Positions 1 to 7,932 of a DNA stretch of 64,000 nt are shown one piece after another. Each line of letters starts with the position of its first letter. Positions within the stretch are counted from its first letter, which is position 1. The stretch covers positions 372,001 through 436,000 of the forward strand of contig NZ_FPAB01000001.1 of the NCBI RefSeq assembly GCF_900116145.1, written 5' to 3'. A model generated the notes under the pieces. That model worked only from the letters and a program-made list of their open reading frames with translations. It did not search any database and was not told where the DNA came from. The translations under genes were made by a program, and so were the position numbers. The DNA is from Streptomyces harbinensis (GTDB taxonomy: Bacteria > Actinomycetota > Actinomycetes > Streptomycetales > Streptomycetaceae).

Positions 1-19
1 GCCACATGAGGATGTTCAT
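1..19 (-). CDS. N-terminus of a probable glycosyltransferase (cut by window edge)
   Basis: Only the first six codons are visible, reading M-N-I-L-M-W. The ATG at 19 is preceded on the minus strand by a strong GGAGGAAC ribosome binding site, and it overlaps the stop of the upstream GT9 gene as ATGA. Starts of this kind followed by a hydrophobic strand are common in GT4-type glycosyltransferases, and the neighbours are glycosyltransferases. That assignment is inference, because the body of the gene lies outside the window. Confidence 0.5.
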
Positions 20-1125
20 GTCCGTTCCTCCGGTGCGGGTGCCGATGCCGGTGCGGGTGCAGCTGCTGTTGCCGGTGCCGTTGCCGGGCGGATGCCGGGG
101 GCGGCGCTGACGGTCAGCCGCTCGACGGCGGCCAGGACCTCCTCGTCGGTGATGGAGTCCAGGCAGGGGTGGCCGTCGACCGGGCATTCGCGGGCCCGGC
201 TGCCCGCGCAGGCCGAGTCCTGCCGGCCGAGCAGCAGGTGGGGGACGCGGTAGGGCAGCCAGCGCTCCGGGCTGACGACGGGGGCGAAGAGGCTGATGAC
301 GGGGGTGCGGACGGCGGCGGCCAGATGGGCCGGGCCGGTGTTGCCCGCGATGGTGAGCCGGGCGCGGGAGAGCACGCCGGCCAGTTCCCCCATGTGGGTG
401 CGCCCGCCCAGGTCCAGGGCGTGCCGTCCGGCGACGTGCCGGGTGAGATCGGCCTCCTGGGGGCTGCCGGTGACCACGACCCGGTGTCCGGCGGCGGCCA
501 GCACCGCGACGGCCCGGGCGGCGCGGTCGGCGCTCCAGGTCCGGGCAGGGACGGCGGCTCCGGGGTGCAGGACGAGGTAGGGCTCCTCGCCGGTGAGTGC
601 GCTGGTGTCCGGTGGGGTGCGCACGCGCAGTTCGCCGCGGTCGCCGTCCGGCAGCCGGAATCCGGCGGCCTCGGCGAGTTCCAGCGCGGCGGTGGCCTCG
701 TGCCGGTGGGCGGCGCGGTGGTGGCGCAGTTGCAGCAGGGAGCCGGGGTAGTGCTCGCTGTCGGCGCCGATCCAGGGGATGCCGGCGAGCTTGAGCAGCA
801 GGGCGGCGGGCAGCGGGCTCTGGTGCTGGGACGCCAGGATCAGGGCGCGGTCGTAGCCGCCGCGCTCGATGCGGCGCACGAGGTGGGCCACCTCCGCCGG
901 GTCGGTGGCGGGGGCGGCCAGCCGCACCCAGGGCGCGTCGAACACCTCCACCCGGTCCACGCCCGGCAGCAGGCGGCCGGCGGCCTCGCCCAGCGGGCCG
1001 CAGAGCATGGTGACGGACCGGGAGCCGGCGGCGACGGCCCGGACGGCGGGTCCGGCCAGCAGGACGTCTCCCGCGCTGTCCAGCCGGACGACGAGGGTGT
1101 GCGGGAGCGTGCCGGGCGCTGTCAC
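16..1125 (-). CDS. Glycosyltransferase family 9 (heptosyltransferase-like)
   Basis: This 369-residue protein resembles ADP-heptose:LPS heptosyltransferases (GT9, GT-B fold), which move heptose from ADP-heptose onto a growing glycan. The N-terminal Rossmann half opens with VVRLDSAGDVLLAGPAVRA near residue 12. The C-terminal half carries LVLHPGAA near residue 185 and the donor-site block GNTGPAHLAAA near residue 262, both typical of the family. The start is GTG at 1125 and overlaps the stop of the upstream phosphatase as GTGA, so the two are translationally coupled. A Pro/Ala-rich tail of about 30 residues ends the protein. Gram-positives have no LPS, so the acceptor is probably a secreted or cell-wall glycan or a natural product. 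The family call is firm; the exact sugar is inferred from the adjacent GmhB-like enzyme. Confidence 0.88.
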   Translation of the reverse strand: MTAPGTLPHTLVVRLDSAGDVLLAGPAVRAVAAGSRSVTMLCGPLGEAAGRLLPGVDRVEVFDAPWVRLAAPATDPAEVAHLVRRIERGGYDRALILASQHQSPLPAALLLKLAGIPWIGADSEHYPGSLLQLRHHRAAHRHEATAALELAEAAGFRLPDGDRGELRVRTPPDTSALTGEEPYLVLHPGAAVPARTWSADRAARAVAVLAAAGHRVVVTGSPQEADLTRHVAGRHALDLGGRTHMGELAGVLSRARLTIAGNTGPAHLAAAVRTPVISLFAPVVSPERWLPYRVPHLLLGRQDSACAGSRARECPVDGHPCLDSITDEEVLAAVERLTVSAAPGIRPATAPATAAAPAPASAPAPEERT

Positions 1126-1751
1126 GGGGCGCCCGCCGTGCCGGGGGCGGGCCGCAGCAGGGCGCGTACGGCGGTCAGCAGGTCGGGGGCGCGGTGGGGC
1201 GCGGCGGCGACCTCGGCGATCCGGGTCGCCGGGGTGGGTACCAGGACGCCGTGGGCTCCGGCGGCGCGGGCGGCGTCCAGGTCGCTGCCGATGTCGCCGA
1301 TCACGACGGTGTGGCGCGGGGCGACGCCCAGCCGGCGGCAGGCCGCCGCGACGAGGCCGGGGGCGGGTTTGCGGCAGCCGCAGCCGTCGGCGGGGCCGTG
1401 CGGGCAGACGGCCCAGACGCCGAAGGGGCCGAGCAGGGTTTCGACCCGGGTGCGGACCGCCGCGACCTCGGCGTGTCCGATGCGGCCCCGGGCGACGCCG
1501 GACTGGTTGCTGACCACGCCGAGGGCCACGCCGTGGTCGCGCAGCAGCGTCAGGGCGGCGCGGACCCGGGGCAGCGGCCGGACGAGGGCGGGGTCGCCGT
1601 TGTAGGGGACGTCCTCGATCAGGGTGCCGTCCCGGTCGAACAGCACGGCCCGGGGCCCGCGCCGCCGGCCGCCGGGGTGGAGCGAGGCCGGGCGGGAGGG
1701 ACCGGGCGGAAAGAGCCAGGGGCGGGCCCCGGCTGCCGAGTCGTCAGCCAT
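1122..1751 (-). CDS. D-glycero-D-manno-heptose-1,7-bisphosphate 7-phosphatase-like HAD phosphatase
   Basis: A 209-residue HAD-IIIA phosphatase of the GmhB type, which removes the 7-phosphate from heptose 1,7-bisphosphate on the route to ADP- or GDP-heptose. Motif I is FDRDGTLIED near residue 38, motif II is VVSNQSG near residue 83, and motif IV is IGDIGSDLDAA near residue 160. The family's zinc loop is visible as CPHGPADGCGCRKP near residue 120. The start ATG at 1751 overlaps the GT2 stop by 8 bases. Together with the GT9 enzyme it implies a heptose-containing glycan. No kinase or isomerase for heptose synthesis is visible in the window; they may lie beyond its left edge. Confidence 0.85.
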   Translation of the reverse strand: MADDSAAGARPWLFPPGPSRPASLHPGGRRRGPRAVLFDRDGTLIEDVPYNGDPALVRPLPRVRAALTLLRDHGVALGVVSNQSGVARGRIGHAEVAAVRTRVETLLGPFGVWAVCPHGPADGCGCRKPAPGLVAAACRRLGVAPRHTVVIGDIGSDLDAARAAGAHGVLVPTPATRIAEVAAAPHRAPDLLTAVRALLRPAPGTAGAP

Positions 1752-2778
1752 GCCCCGGAGAGTTGCCCGATATGTCCGATTTAAACACCGGCTGCGGGGT
1801 GACTCCCCGGTGCCGGGCCAGCCCCAGCGCCCAGTGCCCCACCGCGACCGGCGGGATCGCCGCGCTGGTGAGCACCATCCGCCACAGCTCCGGCCCGGTA
1901 CGCGGCCCCGGCCGGATCCGCGCGGCGGCGAACTCGGCCGTGCCCGCCAGCCACAGCGCCCCGCTCATCAGCGCCGCCCGCCGCCGTCCCGTCCCCAGCG
2001 CGACCAGCGCCGCCGCACCCGCCGCCGTCACCGCCGCGTGGGCGGGGAAACGGCCGCGCGGCGCCCGCGCCCGCCGCCGCCAGTCGCGGCCGTGCAGCCG
2101 GGCCATCAGCACATCGTCCGCGTTGCCCGCCTGGGCGCGCACCGAGGCCCACGGCCCGGCCGGGCGCACCGGATGCGCCGTGCGCCGCTCCCCCACCGTG
2201 AGGTCCCAGCCCGCCGCCAGCACCCGCAGCGCCAGATCGGCGTCCTCCCGGAACGCCCGGGGGAACCGTTCGTCGAAGCCGCCCGCGTCCAGCAGCGCGG
2301 ACCGCCGGTACGCCAGGTCGGCGGTGATCCAGCTGGCGGTCGCGAGCCCGGCGGTGCTCCGCTCCCAGTCGGTGGGCCGCCGGCCGGGCGGCAGCGGCAC
2401 ACTGATCCGCGCCTGGACCCCGCCGGTGCCGCCGCCCGCGGCGGCCAGGTCGGCGGCCAGGGCCCGCCGCCAGTGCGGGCCCGGCACCACATCGTCGTCC
2501 AGGAAGGCGATCCACGGCTCGGGAGCCCGCCGCCAGCCGGTGTTGCGGGCGGCGGCCGGGCCGCGCCCGCAGCCCGGCACGATCTCGATCAGGGCGGCGA
2601 GTTCCGCCGGCACCTCCACCGGCAGCGGGCGCGGATCGTGCGGCGGCCGGTCGTCCACCAGGATCACCCGGGCCGGCCACGGGCCGTCCCCCTCGGCCAG
2701 TGCGGCCAGCACCCGGTTCAGACAGGGGCGTCCCAGGGTCGGGATCACCACCGCGTACTCCGGGTCCGGCGCGCTCAT
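1744..2778 (-). CDS. Glycosyltransferase family 2
   Basis: A 344-residue GT-A glycosyltransferase. The N-terminus has VVIPTLGRPCLNRVLAAL and LVDDRP. The metal-binding acidic triad is in AFLDDDVVPG near residue 95, and the acceptor-side acidic motif FREDADLALRVL is near residue 177. A hydrophobic stretch near residues 245-285 suggests membrane association. I place the start at ATG 2778, where the carbamoyltransferase stop forms an ATGA overlap. The open frame extends 30 codons further upstream, but only into low-complexity Pro/Gly/Arg sequence. The donor and acceptor cannot be read from the sequence. Confidence 0.85.
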   Translation of the reverse strand: MSAPDPEYAVVIPTLGRPCLNRVLAALAEGDGPWPARVILVDDRPPHDPRPLPVEVPAELAALIEIVPGCGRGPAAARNTGWRRAPEPWIAFLDDDVVPGPHWRRALAADLAAAGGGTGGVQARISVPLPPGRRPTDWERSTAGLATASWITADLAYRRSALLDAGGFDERFPRAFREDADLALRVLAAGWDLTVGERRTAHPVRPAGPWASVRAQAGNADDVLMARLHGRDWRRRARAPRGRFPAHAAVTAAGAAALVALGTGRRRAALMSGALWLAGTAEFAAARIRPGPRTGPELWRMVLTSAAIPPVAVGHWALGLARHRGVTPQPVFKSDISGNSPGHG

Positions 2779-4439
2779 GCCCGGCCCCCGCTTCCCGCGT
2801 ACAGCCCCCGGCGGCGCACCACGAACGGGCCGAGGGCCAGCAGGTCCACCGGGGCGGAACCGAAGCACTCCAGCGCGTCGCGCGGATCGTCGACCATCGG
2901 GCGGCCCGCGGTGTTGAGCGAGGTGTTCACCACCACCGGCAGGCCGGTCAGCTCATCGAACCTGCTCAGCATCCGGGCCACCAGCGGCTCGGTGGCCGGG
3001 TCGACCGTCTGGATGCGCGCGGTGCCGTCCACGTGCACCACGGCCGGGATGCGCTCCCGCCAGGCCGGCCGGACCTCGTGGACGAACAGCATGTACGGGC
3101 TGGGCAGCGGCCCCTCGAACAGCTCGGCCGCCCGGTCGGCGAGCACCATCGGCGCCACCGGGCGGAACTGTTCGCGACCCTTGATGTCGTTCAGCCGCTC
3201 CAGATTGCCGGACCGGCCGGGGTGTGCCAGCAGCGAGCGGTGCCCCAGCGCCCGCGGCCCGAACTCGGCGCGGCCCTGGAACCAGGCCACCGTCGCGTTC
3301 TGCGCCAGGGCCTCGGCCACCGTGGCCGCGACATCGGCCGGACGTTCGAACGGCACCGCCGCGGTCTTCAGCCACGCCTCCAGCTCCGCCTCCGACCAGC
3401 CGCGCCCCAGGTCGGCGCCGGCCATCGGCCGGGCCGGCGCCGGATCGGCGTCCGCCGCGTGCCACAGCGCCCCGCCCAGGGCCGTACCGGCGTCGCCGGA
3501 GGCCGGCTGCACCCACACCCGGGAGAACGGGCCCTCGGCCGCGATCCGCGAGTTGGCCACGCAGTTGAGCGCCACCCCGCCGGCCAGCGTCAGCACCGCG
3601 TCATGCGTCTCGCCGTGCAGCCAGCGCACCAGGTCCAGCAGTGTCTCCTCCAGCACCGCCTGCCCGGCCGCCGCCAGATCGGCGTGCTCGGGCGTCCAGG
3701 CCTCGCCCGGTCCGCGGGCGGCACACAGCTCGGCCCACGGCACCCCGGCCGCCACGAAGCCGCCGTCCCCGGTGGGGTGGATGCGGCGCCGCAGCTCGCC
3801 GAGATAGCGGTCGCGGTTCCCGTAGGAGGCCAGCGCCATCACCTTGTACTCGTCGCTGGAGCGCAGAAAACCCAGGTGTTCGGTCAGTTCCTCGTACATC
3901 AGCCCCAGCGAGTGGGGCAGCCGCTGCGCGTACAGCGGCTCCAGCGCCTGCCCGGTGCGGCGCGCCGCCAGGTGCGAGGTGGCCTCGCCGCGTCCGTCGA
4001 GCACCAGGACCGAGCAGTCCTCGGCGTCCGGCGCGGCGAAGGCGGAGGAGGCGGCGTGCGCCATGTGGTGCGGGACGAACCGCACCTGTGCGGGGTCGAG
4101 TCCCGGCAGCGCCTCGCACAGGAACGCGGGCGCCTGCCGGGCGTAGAGCTGGCGCAGGTCGTCCCACGGGTCGTCGAGGCCGAGTTCCCGCGCCGGGTGC
4201 GCGAGTGCGGGGTCGTAGGAGTAGGTGACGGCGTCCAGGTCGCCGGGGCGCAGCCCGGCCTGGCTCAGGCACCAGGCCGCCGCGCGCTCCGGCAGTTCCC
4301 AGGCGGCGAACGGCACCGGGCGTTTGCCGTGCTTGCGGCGGGAGAATCGTTCCTCCTCAGCGGCGGCCACCGTCTCCCCGTCGATCACCAGCGCCGCCGC
4401 CGGATCGTGGAACAGGGCGTTGATACCGAGCACACGCAT
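2775..4439 (-). CDS. Carbamoyltransferase (NodU/CmcH family)
   Basis: A 554-residue carbamoyltransferase that would move a carbamoyl group from carbamoyl phosphate via carbamoyl-AMP onto a sugar hydroxyl. It begins MRVLGINALFHDPAAALV, typical of NodU/TobZ-type enzymes. The metal-binding HHMAHAASSAF lies near residue 124, and VLVLDGRGEATS near residue 144. The C-terminal YrdC-like/Kae1-like region carries FQGRAEFGPRALGHRS near residue 388. The start is supported by GGAGGTCCC just upstream. It is the second gene of the operon, 54 bases after the epimerase, and likely decorates a glycan made by the adjacent transferases. Confidence 0.92.
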   Translation of the reverse strand: MRVLGINALFHDPAAALVIDGETVAAAEEERFSRRKHGKRPVPFAAWELPERAAAWCLSQAGLRPGDLDAVTYSYDPALAHPARELGLDDPWDDLRQLYARQAPAFLCEALPGLDPAQVRFVPHHMAHAASSAFAAPDAEDCSVLVLDGRGEATSHLAARRTGQALEPLYAQRLPHSLGLMYEELTEHLGFLRSSDEYKVMALASYGNRDRYLGELRRRIHPTGDGGFVAAGVPWAELCAARGPGEAWTPEHADLAAAGQAVLEETLLDLVRWLHGETHDAVLTLAGGVALNCVANSRIAAEGPFSRVWVQPASGDAGTALGGALWHAADADPAPARPMAGADLGRGWSEAELEAWLKTAAVPFERPADVAATVAEALAQNATVAWFQGRAEFGPRALGHRSLLAHPGRSGNLERLNDIKGREQFRPVAPMVLADRAAELFEGPLPSPYMLFVHEVRPAWRERIPAVVHVDGTARIQTVDPATEPLVARMLSRFDELTGLPVVVNTSLNTAGRPMVDDPRDALECFGSAPVDLLALGPFVVRRRGLYAGSGGRA

Positions 4440-4493
4440 GGGACCTCCGCAACAGGCGTCGTTCGTCAGGGGGAAGAGCGGGGAGCGGGTGGG

Positions 4494-5495
4494 TCAGTCG
4501 CCGCGCTCCCGGGCGCGGAACCACGCGATGGTGCGGGCCAGTCCGTCCGGCGCGGTCACCCGCGGCTCCCACTGGAGCTTGCCGCGCGCCAAGGTGATGT
4601 CCGGGCAGCGCACCATCGGGTCGTCGGTGGGCCGGTCGATCAGCCGGACCCCGGAGGAGGAGCCGGTCAGCCGGATCACCAGCCGGGCCAGGTCGAGCAT
4701 GGTGATCTCGTCCGGGTTGCCGATGTTGACTGGGCCGCGCAGCTCGGACCCGGCCATCGCCAGGACACCGGCGACGGTGTCCGCCACATAGGTGAGCGAC
4801 CGGGTCTGCCGGCCGTCCCCGGTGACGGTCAGCGGCTCGCCGGCCAGCGCCTGGCGGATGAACGTCGGCACCGCGCGGCCGTCGTGGCCGCGCATCCGCG
4901 GACCGTAGGTGTTGAACAGCCGGACGATCCCGGCGTCGGTGCCGTGCACCTCGGCCTCCGCCACGGTCAGCGCCTCGGCGAACCGTTTCGCCTCGTCGTA
5001 CACGCTGCGCGGGCCCACCGGGTTGACGTTGCCCCAGTAGCGTTCGCTCTGCGGATGCTCCAGCGGGTCCCCGTACACCTCGGAGGTGGACGCCAGGATG
5101 AACCGCGCCCCGTGCTCCCGGGCCAGGGCGAGGGCGTTGCGGGTGCCCAGGCTGCCGGTCTCCAGGGTGTGCAGCGGCAGCCGCAGATAGTCGGCGGGAG
5201 AGGCCGGCGAGGCGAAGTGCAGCACCAGGTCCACCGGCTGTGCCACCGAGAACGGCTCGGTGACGTCCGCGCGCAGCAGGGTGCAGCCGGGCCGGCCGGT
5301 CAGGGCCCGTACGTGGTCGGGGTGCGCGGTGCACAGATCGTCGACGCAGGTGACCTCGGTGCCCCGGTCGAGCAGTTCGGCACACAGATGAGAGCCGACG
5401 AACCCCGCTCCTCCGGTGACCACGGCGTGCCGGTAGCGGGGTGCGTCGGGCCGGGACGGCTGGACCGCCGCGGCACGGTCCCGGGTGCCTCGCAT
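4494..5495 (-). CDS. NAD-dependent nucleotide-sugar epimerase/decarboxylase (UXS-like)
   Basis: A 333-residue extended SDR and probably the first gene of the minus-strand glycan operon. The NAD-binding motif is VVTGGAGFVGSHL near residue 25, the catalytic Ser/Thr region is ASTSEVYGDP, and the Tyr-Lys pair is in SVYDEAKRFAEAL. RLFNTYGPRM resembles UDP-glucuronate decarboxylases and dTDP-glucose 4,6-dehydratase relatives. The chosen start, ATG 5495, has a GGGAG site eight bases upstream; ten further codons upstream lack one. It likely supplies an activated pentose or deoxysugar to the downstream glycosyltransferases. UXS versus simple epimerase is not settled by motifs alone. Confidence 0.85.
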   Translation of the reverse strand: MRGTRDRAAAVQPSRPDAPRYRHAVVTGGAGFVGSHLCAELLDRGTEVTCVDDLCTAHPDHVRALTGRPGCTLLRADVTEPFSVAQPVDLVLHFASPASPADYLRLPLHTLETGSLGTRNALALAREHGARFILASTSEVYGDPLEHPQSERYWGNVNPVGPRSVYDEAKRFAEALTVAEAEVHGTDAGIVRLFNTYGPRMRGHDGRAVPTFIRQALAGEPLTVTGDGRQTRSLTYVADTVAGVLAMAGSELRGPVNIGNPDEITMLDLARLVIRLTGSSSGVRLIDRPTDDPMVRCPDITLARGKLQWEPRVTAPDGLARTIAWFRARERGD

Positions 5496-5623
5496 GTCTT
5501 CTCCCTTCGGTGACCACCGCCCCAAGTACCCGGACGAAACTCCGACAAACAGGAGTTTTTCCTCGCGCGTGAGGTACCCGAACCGGTACGCATCCCCGAC
5601 CGCGACAAGGAGAGGCGACCGCG

Positions 5624-6496
5624 ATGAGTGAGCACCCGGCCGACCGTCACCCGAGCCCGGAGTTCCCGCAGCAGTCCCAGCAGCCGCCCGGCGCCACCGG
5701 GGAGATGGCCCCGCGGCCCGACCACGGCGAGGACAGTTACCGGGGCTGCGGCCGGCTGCGGGAGCGGCGGGCCCTGATCACCGGCGGCGACTCGGGCATC
5801 GGCCGCGCCGTGGCCCTGGCCTTCGCCAGGGAGGGCGCGGACGTGCTCTTCACCCACCTGCCGGGCGAGGCGGACGACGCACGGGAGACCGCCCGGCTGG
5901 TGACCGAGGCGGGCCGCCGGGCCGTTCCCGTGGAGTGCGACATCCGGTACGAGGAGCAGTGCCGGGCGCTGACCGACCGCATGGTCGCCGAGTTCGGCGG
6001 CCTGGACGTCCTGGTGAACAACGCCGCCCACCAGATGGCGCAGCCCGACAGCATCGAGGGCATCAGCACCGAACAGTTCGACCAGGTGGTGCGGACCAAT
6101 CTGTACGGCATGTTCTGGCTGACGAAGATGTGCCTGCCGCACCTGAGCGAGGGCGGCAGCGTCATCAACACCACCTCGGTGCAGGGGTACCACCCCGGGC
6201 CGCACCTGCTGGACTACGCCATGACCAAGGGCGCCATCGTCACCTTCACCCACGGTCTTGCCAGTCATCTGGCGGAGCGCGGCATCCGGGTCAACGCGGT
6301 GGCGCCCGGGCCGGTGTGGACGCCGCTGATCCCCGCGACGCTGCCGGACACCAGCGAGTTCGGCGCCAAGTCCGCCTTCGGACGCCCCGCGCAGCCCGCC
6401 GAGATGGCGCCGGCCTACGTCTTCCTGGCCTCGCAGGACGCGTCGTTCATCACCGGCGAGATCGTCAACGCCACCGGCGGCGCCCCGCTGCCCTGA
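5624..6496 (+). CDS. SDR family oxidoreductase (YghA-like)
   Basis: A 290-residue classical short-chain dehydrogenase with the roughly 40-residue hydrophilic N-terminal extension seen in YghA-type general-stress SDRs. The cofactor motif is ITGGDSGIGRAVALAF near residue 50, NNAAHQ near residue 130, catalytic Ser in INTTSVQGY near residue 182, and Tyr-Lys in DYAMTKGAI near residue 198. It ends with the typical FITGEIVNATGGAP. AAGGAGAGGCG precedes the ATG. It lies 35 bases upstream of a zinc alcohol dehydrogenase and is probably cotranscribed with it. The physiological substrate is unknown. Confidence 0.9.
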   Translation: MSEHPADRHPSPEFPQQSQQPPGATGEMAPRPDHGEDSYRGCGRLRERRALITGGDSGIGRAVALAFAREGADVLFTHLPGEADDARETARLVTEAGRRAVPVECDIRYEEQCRALTDRMVAEFGGLDVLVNNAAHQMAQPDSIEGISTEQFDQVVRTNLYGMFWLTKMCLPHLSEGGSVINTTSVQGYHPGPHLLDYAMTKGAIVTFTHGLASHLAERGIRVNAVAPGPVWTPLIPATLPDTSEFGAKSAFGRPAQPAEMAPAYVFLASQDASFITGEIVNATGGAPLP

Positions 6497-6531
6497 ACGA
6501 CCGAGACCGACGACAAGGAACAGGAGCCTGT

Positions 6532-7707
6532 ATGAAAGCCGCCGTCTGGCACGGAAAGCGGGACGTCCGCGTCGAGCAGGTCCCCGATCCGGTGATCCAG
6601 CAGTCCACCGACGCGCTGGTGCGCATCACCTCCACCGGCTTGTGCGGCTCGGACCTCCACCTGTACGAGGTGCTGGGACCGTTCATGACCCCGGGCGACA
6701 TCCTGGGCCACGAACCGCTGGGGGTGGTGGAGGAGACCGGGGCGGACGTCACCGGCATCGCCCCGGGCGACCGGGTGGTGGTGCCGTTCCAGATCGCCTG
6801 CGGCACCTGCTTCATGTGCCGGCGCGGACTCCAGACGCAGTGCGAGACGACGCAGGTGCGCGGGGAGGGCAGCGGCGCCGCGCTCTTCGGCTACACCAAG
6901 CTGTACGGCTCGGTGCCCGGCGCCCAGGCCGAGTACCTGCGGGTCCCGCAGGCCCAGTACGGGCCGGTCAAGGTGCCCGAGGGGGTGCCCGACGACCGGT
7001 ATCTGTATCTCTCCGACGTGCTGCCGACCGCCTGGCAGGCCGTCGAGCACGCCGGGGTGACGCCCGGCGGCTCGCTCGCCGTGCTGGGTCTTGGCCCGAT
7101 CGGGGACATGGCCTGCCGGATCGCCCGCCACCGGGGTGCCGGGCAGGTGATCGGGATCGACCTGGTGCCCGAGCGGCTCTCCCGGGCGGCGGCCCGCGGG
7201 GTGCAGACGCTCGACCTGACCCTGCACGAGGACATCGGGGCCGCCGTCCGCGACCTCACCGCAGGGCGCGGCCCGGACGCCGTCATCGACGCGGTCGGCA
7301 TGGAGGCGCACGGCAGCCCGGGCGGCTCCACCCTGCAGACGATCGCCGGGCTGCTGCCCCAGCGTCTGGCCGAGCGGATGGCCGGCAAGGCGGGCGTGGA
7401 CCGGATGGCCGCCCTGTACACCGCCATCGACATCGTGCGGCGCGGCGGCACCATCGCGCTCAGCGGGGTCTACGGCGGCATGGCCGATCCGCTGCCGATG
7501 CTCACCCTCTTCGACAAGCAGATCGAGCTGCGGATGGGCCAGGCCAATGTGAAGCACTGGATCCCGGAGATCCTGCCGCTGCTCGGGGCCGACGATCCGC
7601 TGGGGGTGGACGAGTTCGCCACCCACCATCTGCCGCTGGAGCAGGCGGCCGAGGCGTACGAGCGCTTCCAGCTGAAGGAGACCGGCAAGGTGATCCTCAA
7701 GCCGTGA
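6532..7707 (+). CDS. Zinc-dependent alcohol dehydrogenase (formaldehyde-dehydrogenase-like)
   Basis: A 391-residue medium-chain dehydrogenase. Catalytic-zinc ligands are visible in TGLCGSDLHLYE (Cys near residue 38) and GHEPLGVVEE. The structural-zinc lobe has four cysteines in CGTCFMCRRGLQTQC near residue 97. The nucleotide fold has AVLGLGPIGDMACRIA near residue 182. The length and insertion pattern match the glutathione-independent formaldehyde dehydrogenase-like branch rather than simple ADHs. ATG 6532 follows GGAACAGGAG. The pairing with the upstream SDR suggests an alcohol/aldehyde stress operon. Confidence 0.9.
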   Translation: MKAAVWHGKRDVRVEQVPDPVIQQSTDALVRITSTGLCGSDLHLYEVLGPFMTPGDILGHEPLGVVEETGADVTGIAPGDRVVVPFQIACGTCFMCRRGLQTQCETTQVRGEGSGAALFGYTKLYGSVPGAQAEYLRVPQAQYGPVKVPEGVPDDRYLYLSDVLPTAWQAVEHAGVTPGGSLAVLGLGPIGDMACRIARHRGAGQVIGIDLVPERLSRAAARGVQTLDLTLHEDIGAAVRDLTAGRGPDAVIDAVGMEAHGSPGGSTLQTIAGLLPQRLAERMAGKAGVDRMAALYTAIDIVRRGGTIALSGVYGGMADPLPMLTLFDKQIELRMGQANVKHWIPEILPLLGADDPLGVDEFATHHLPLEQAAEAYERFQLKETGKVILKP

Positions 7708-7772
7708 TCCCGAGGGCCCTGCCCGCCGCCGGGACCGGGCCTCCCGTGGTGTGTGAGCAACGCCACGACAGG

Positions 7773-7789
7773 CCCGCATCCGGTGCGGG
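7773..7789 (+). terminator. Short GC hairpin after the dehydrogenase gene
   Basis: A perfect 6-bp stem (CCCGCA / TGCGGG) with a 5-base loop lies 65 bases after the alcohol dehydrogenase stop. It has no T tract, which is common for streptomycete terminators, so termination is plausible but not proven. Confidence 0.4.
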
Positions 7790-7932
7790 ACAAGGCGGAC
7801 ATCCCGTACCGGCCCGGTGGGAACGATCTTGGTCTTCCCGGCGGGCCGGCTTTCTGCCACGGTGGTCTGCGCCGAACGCGGTGCACCGGAGCCCGCGCCG
7901 CACGATCCGCCCGCCGGGCACCGGACACCCCC

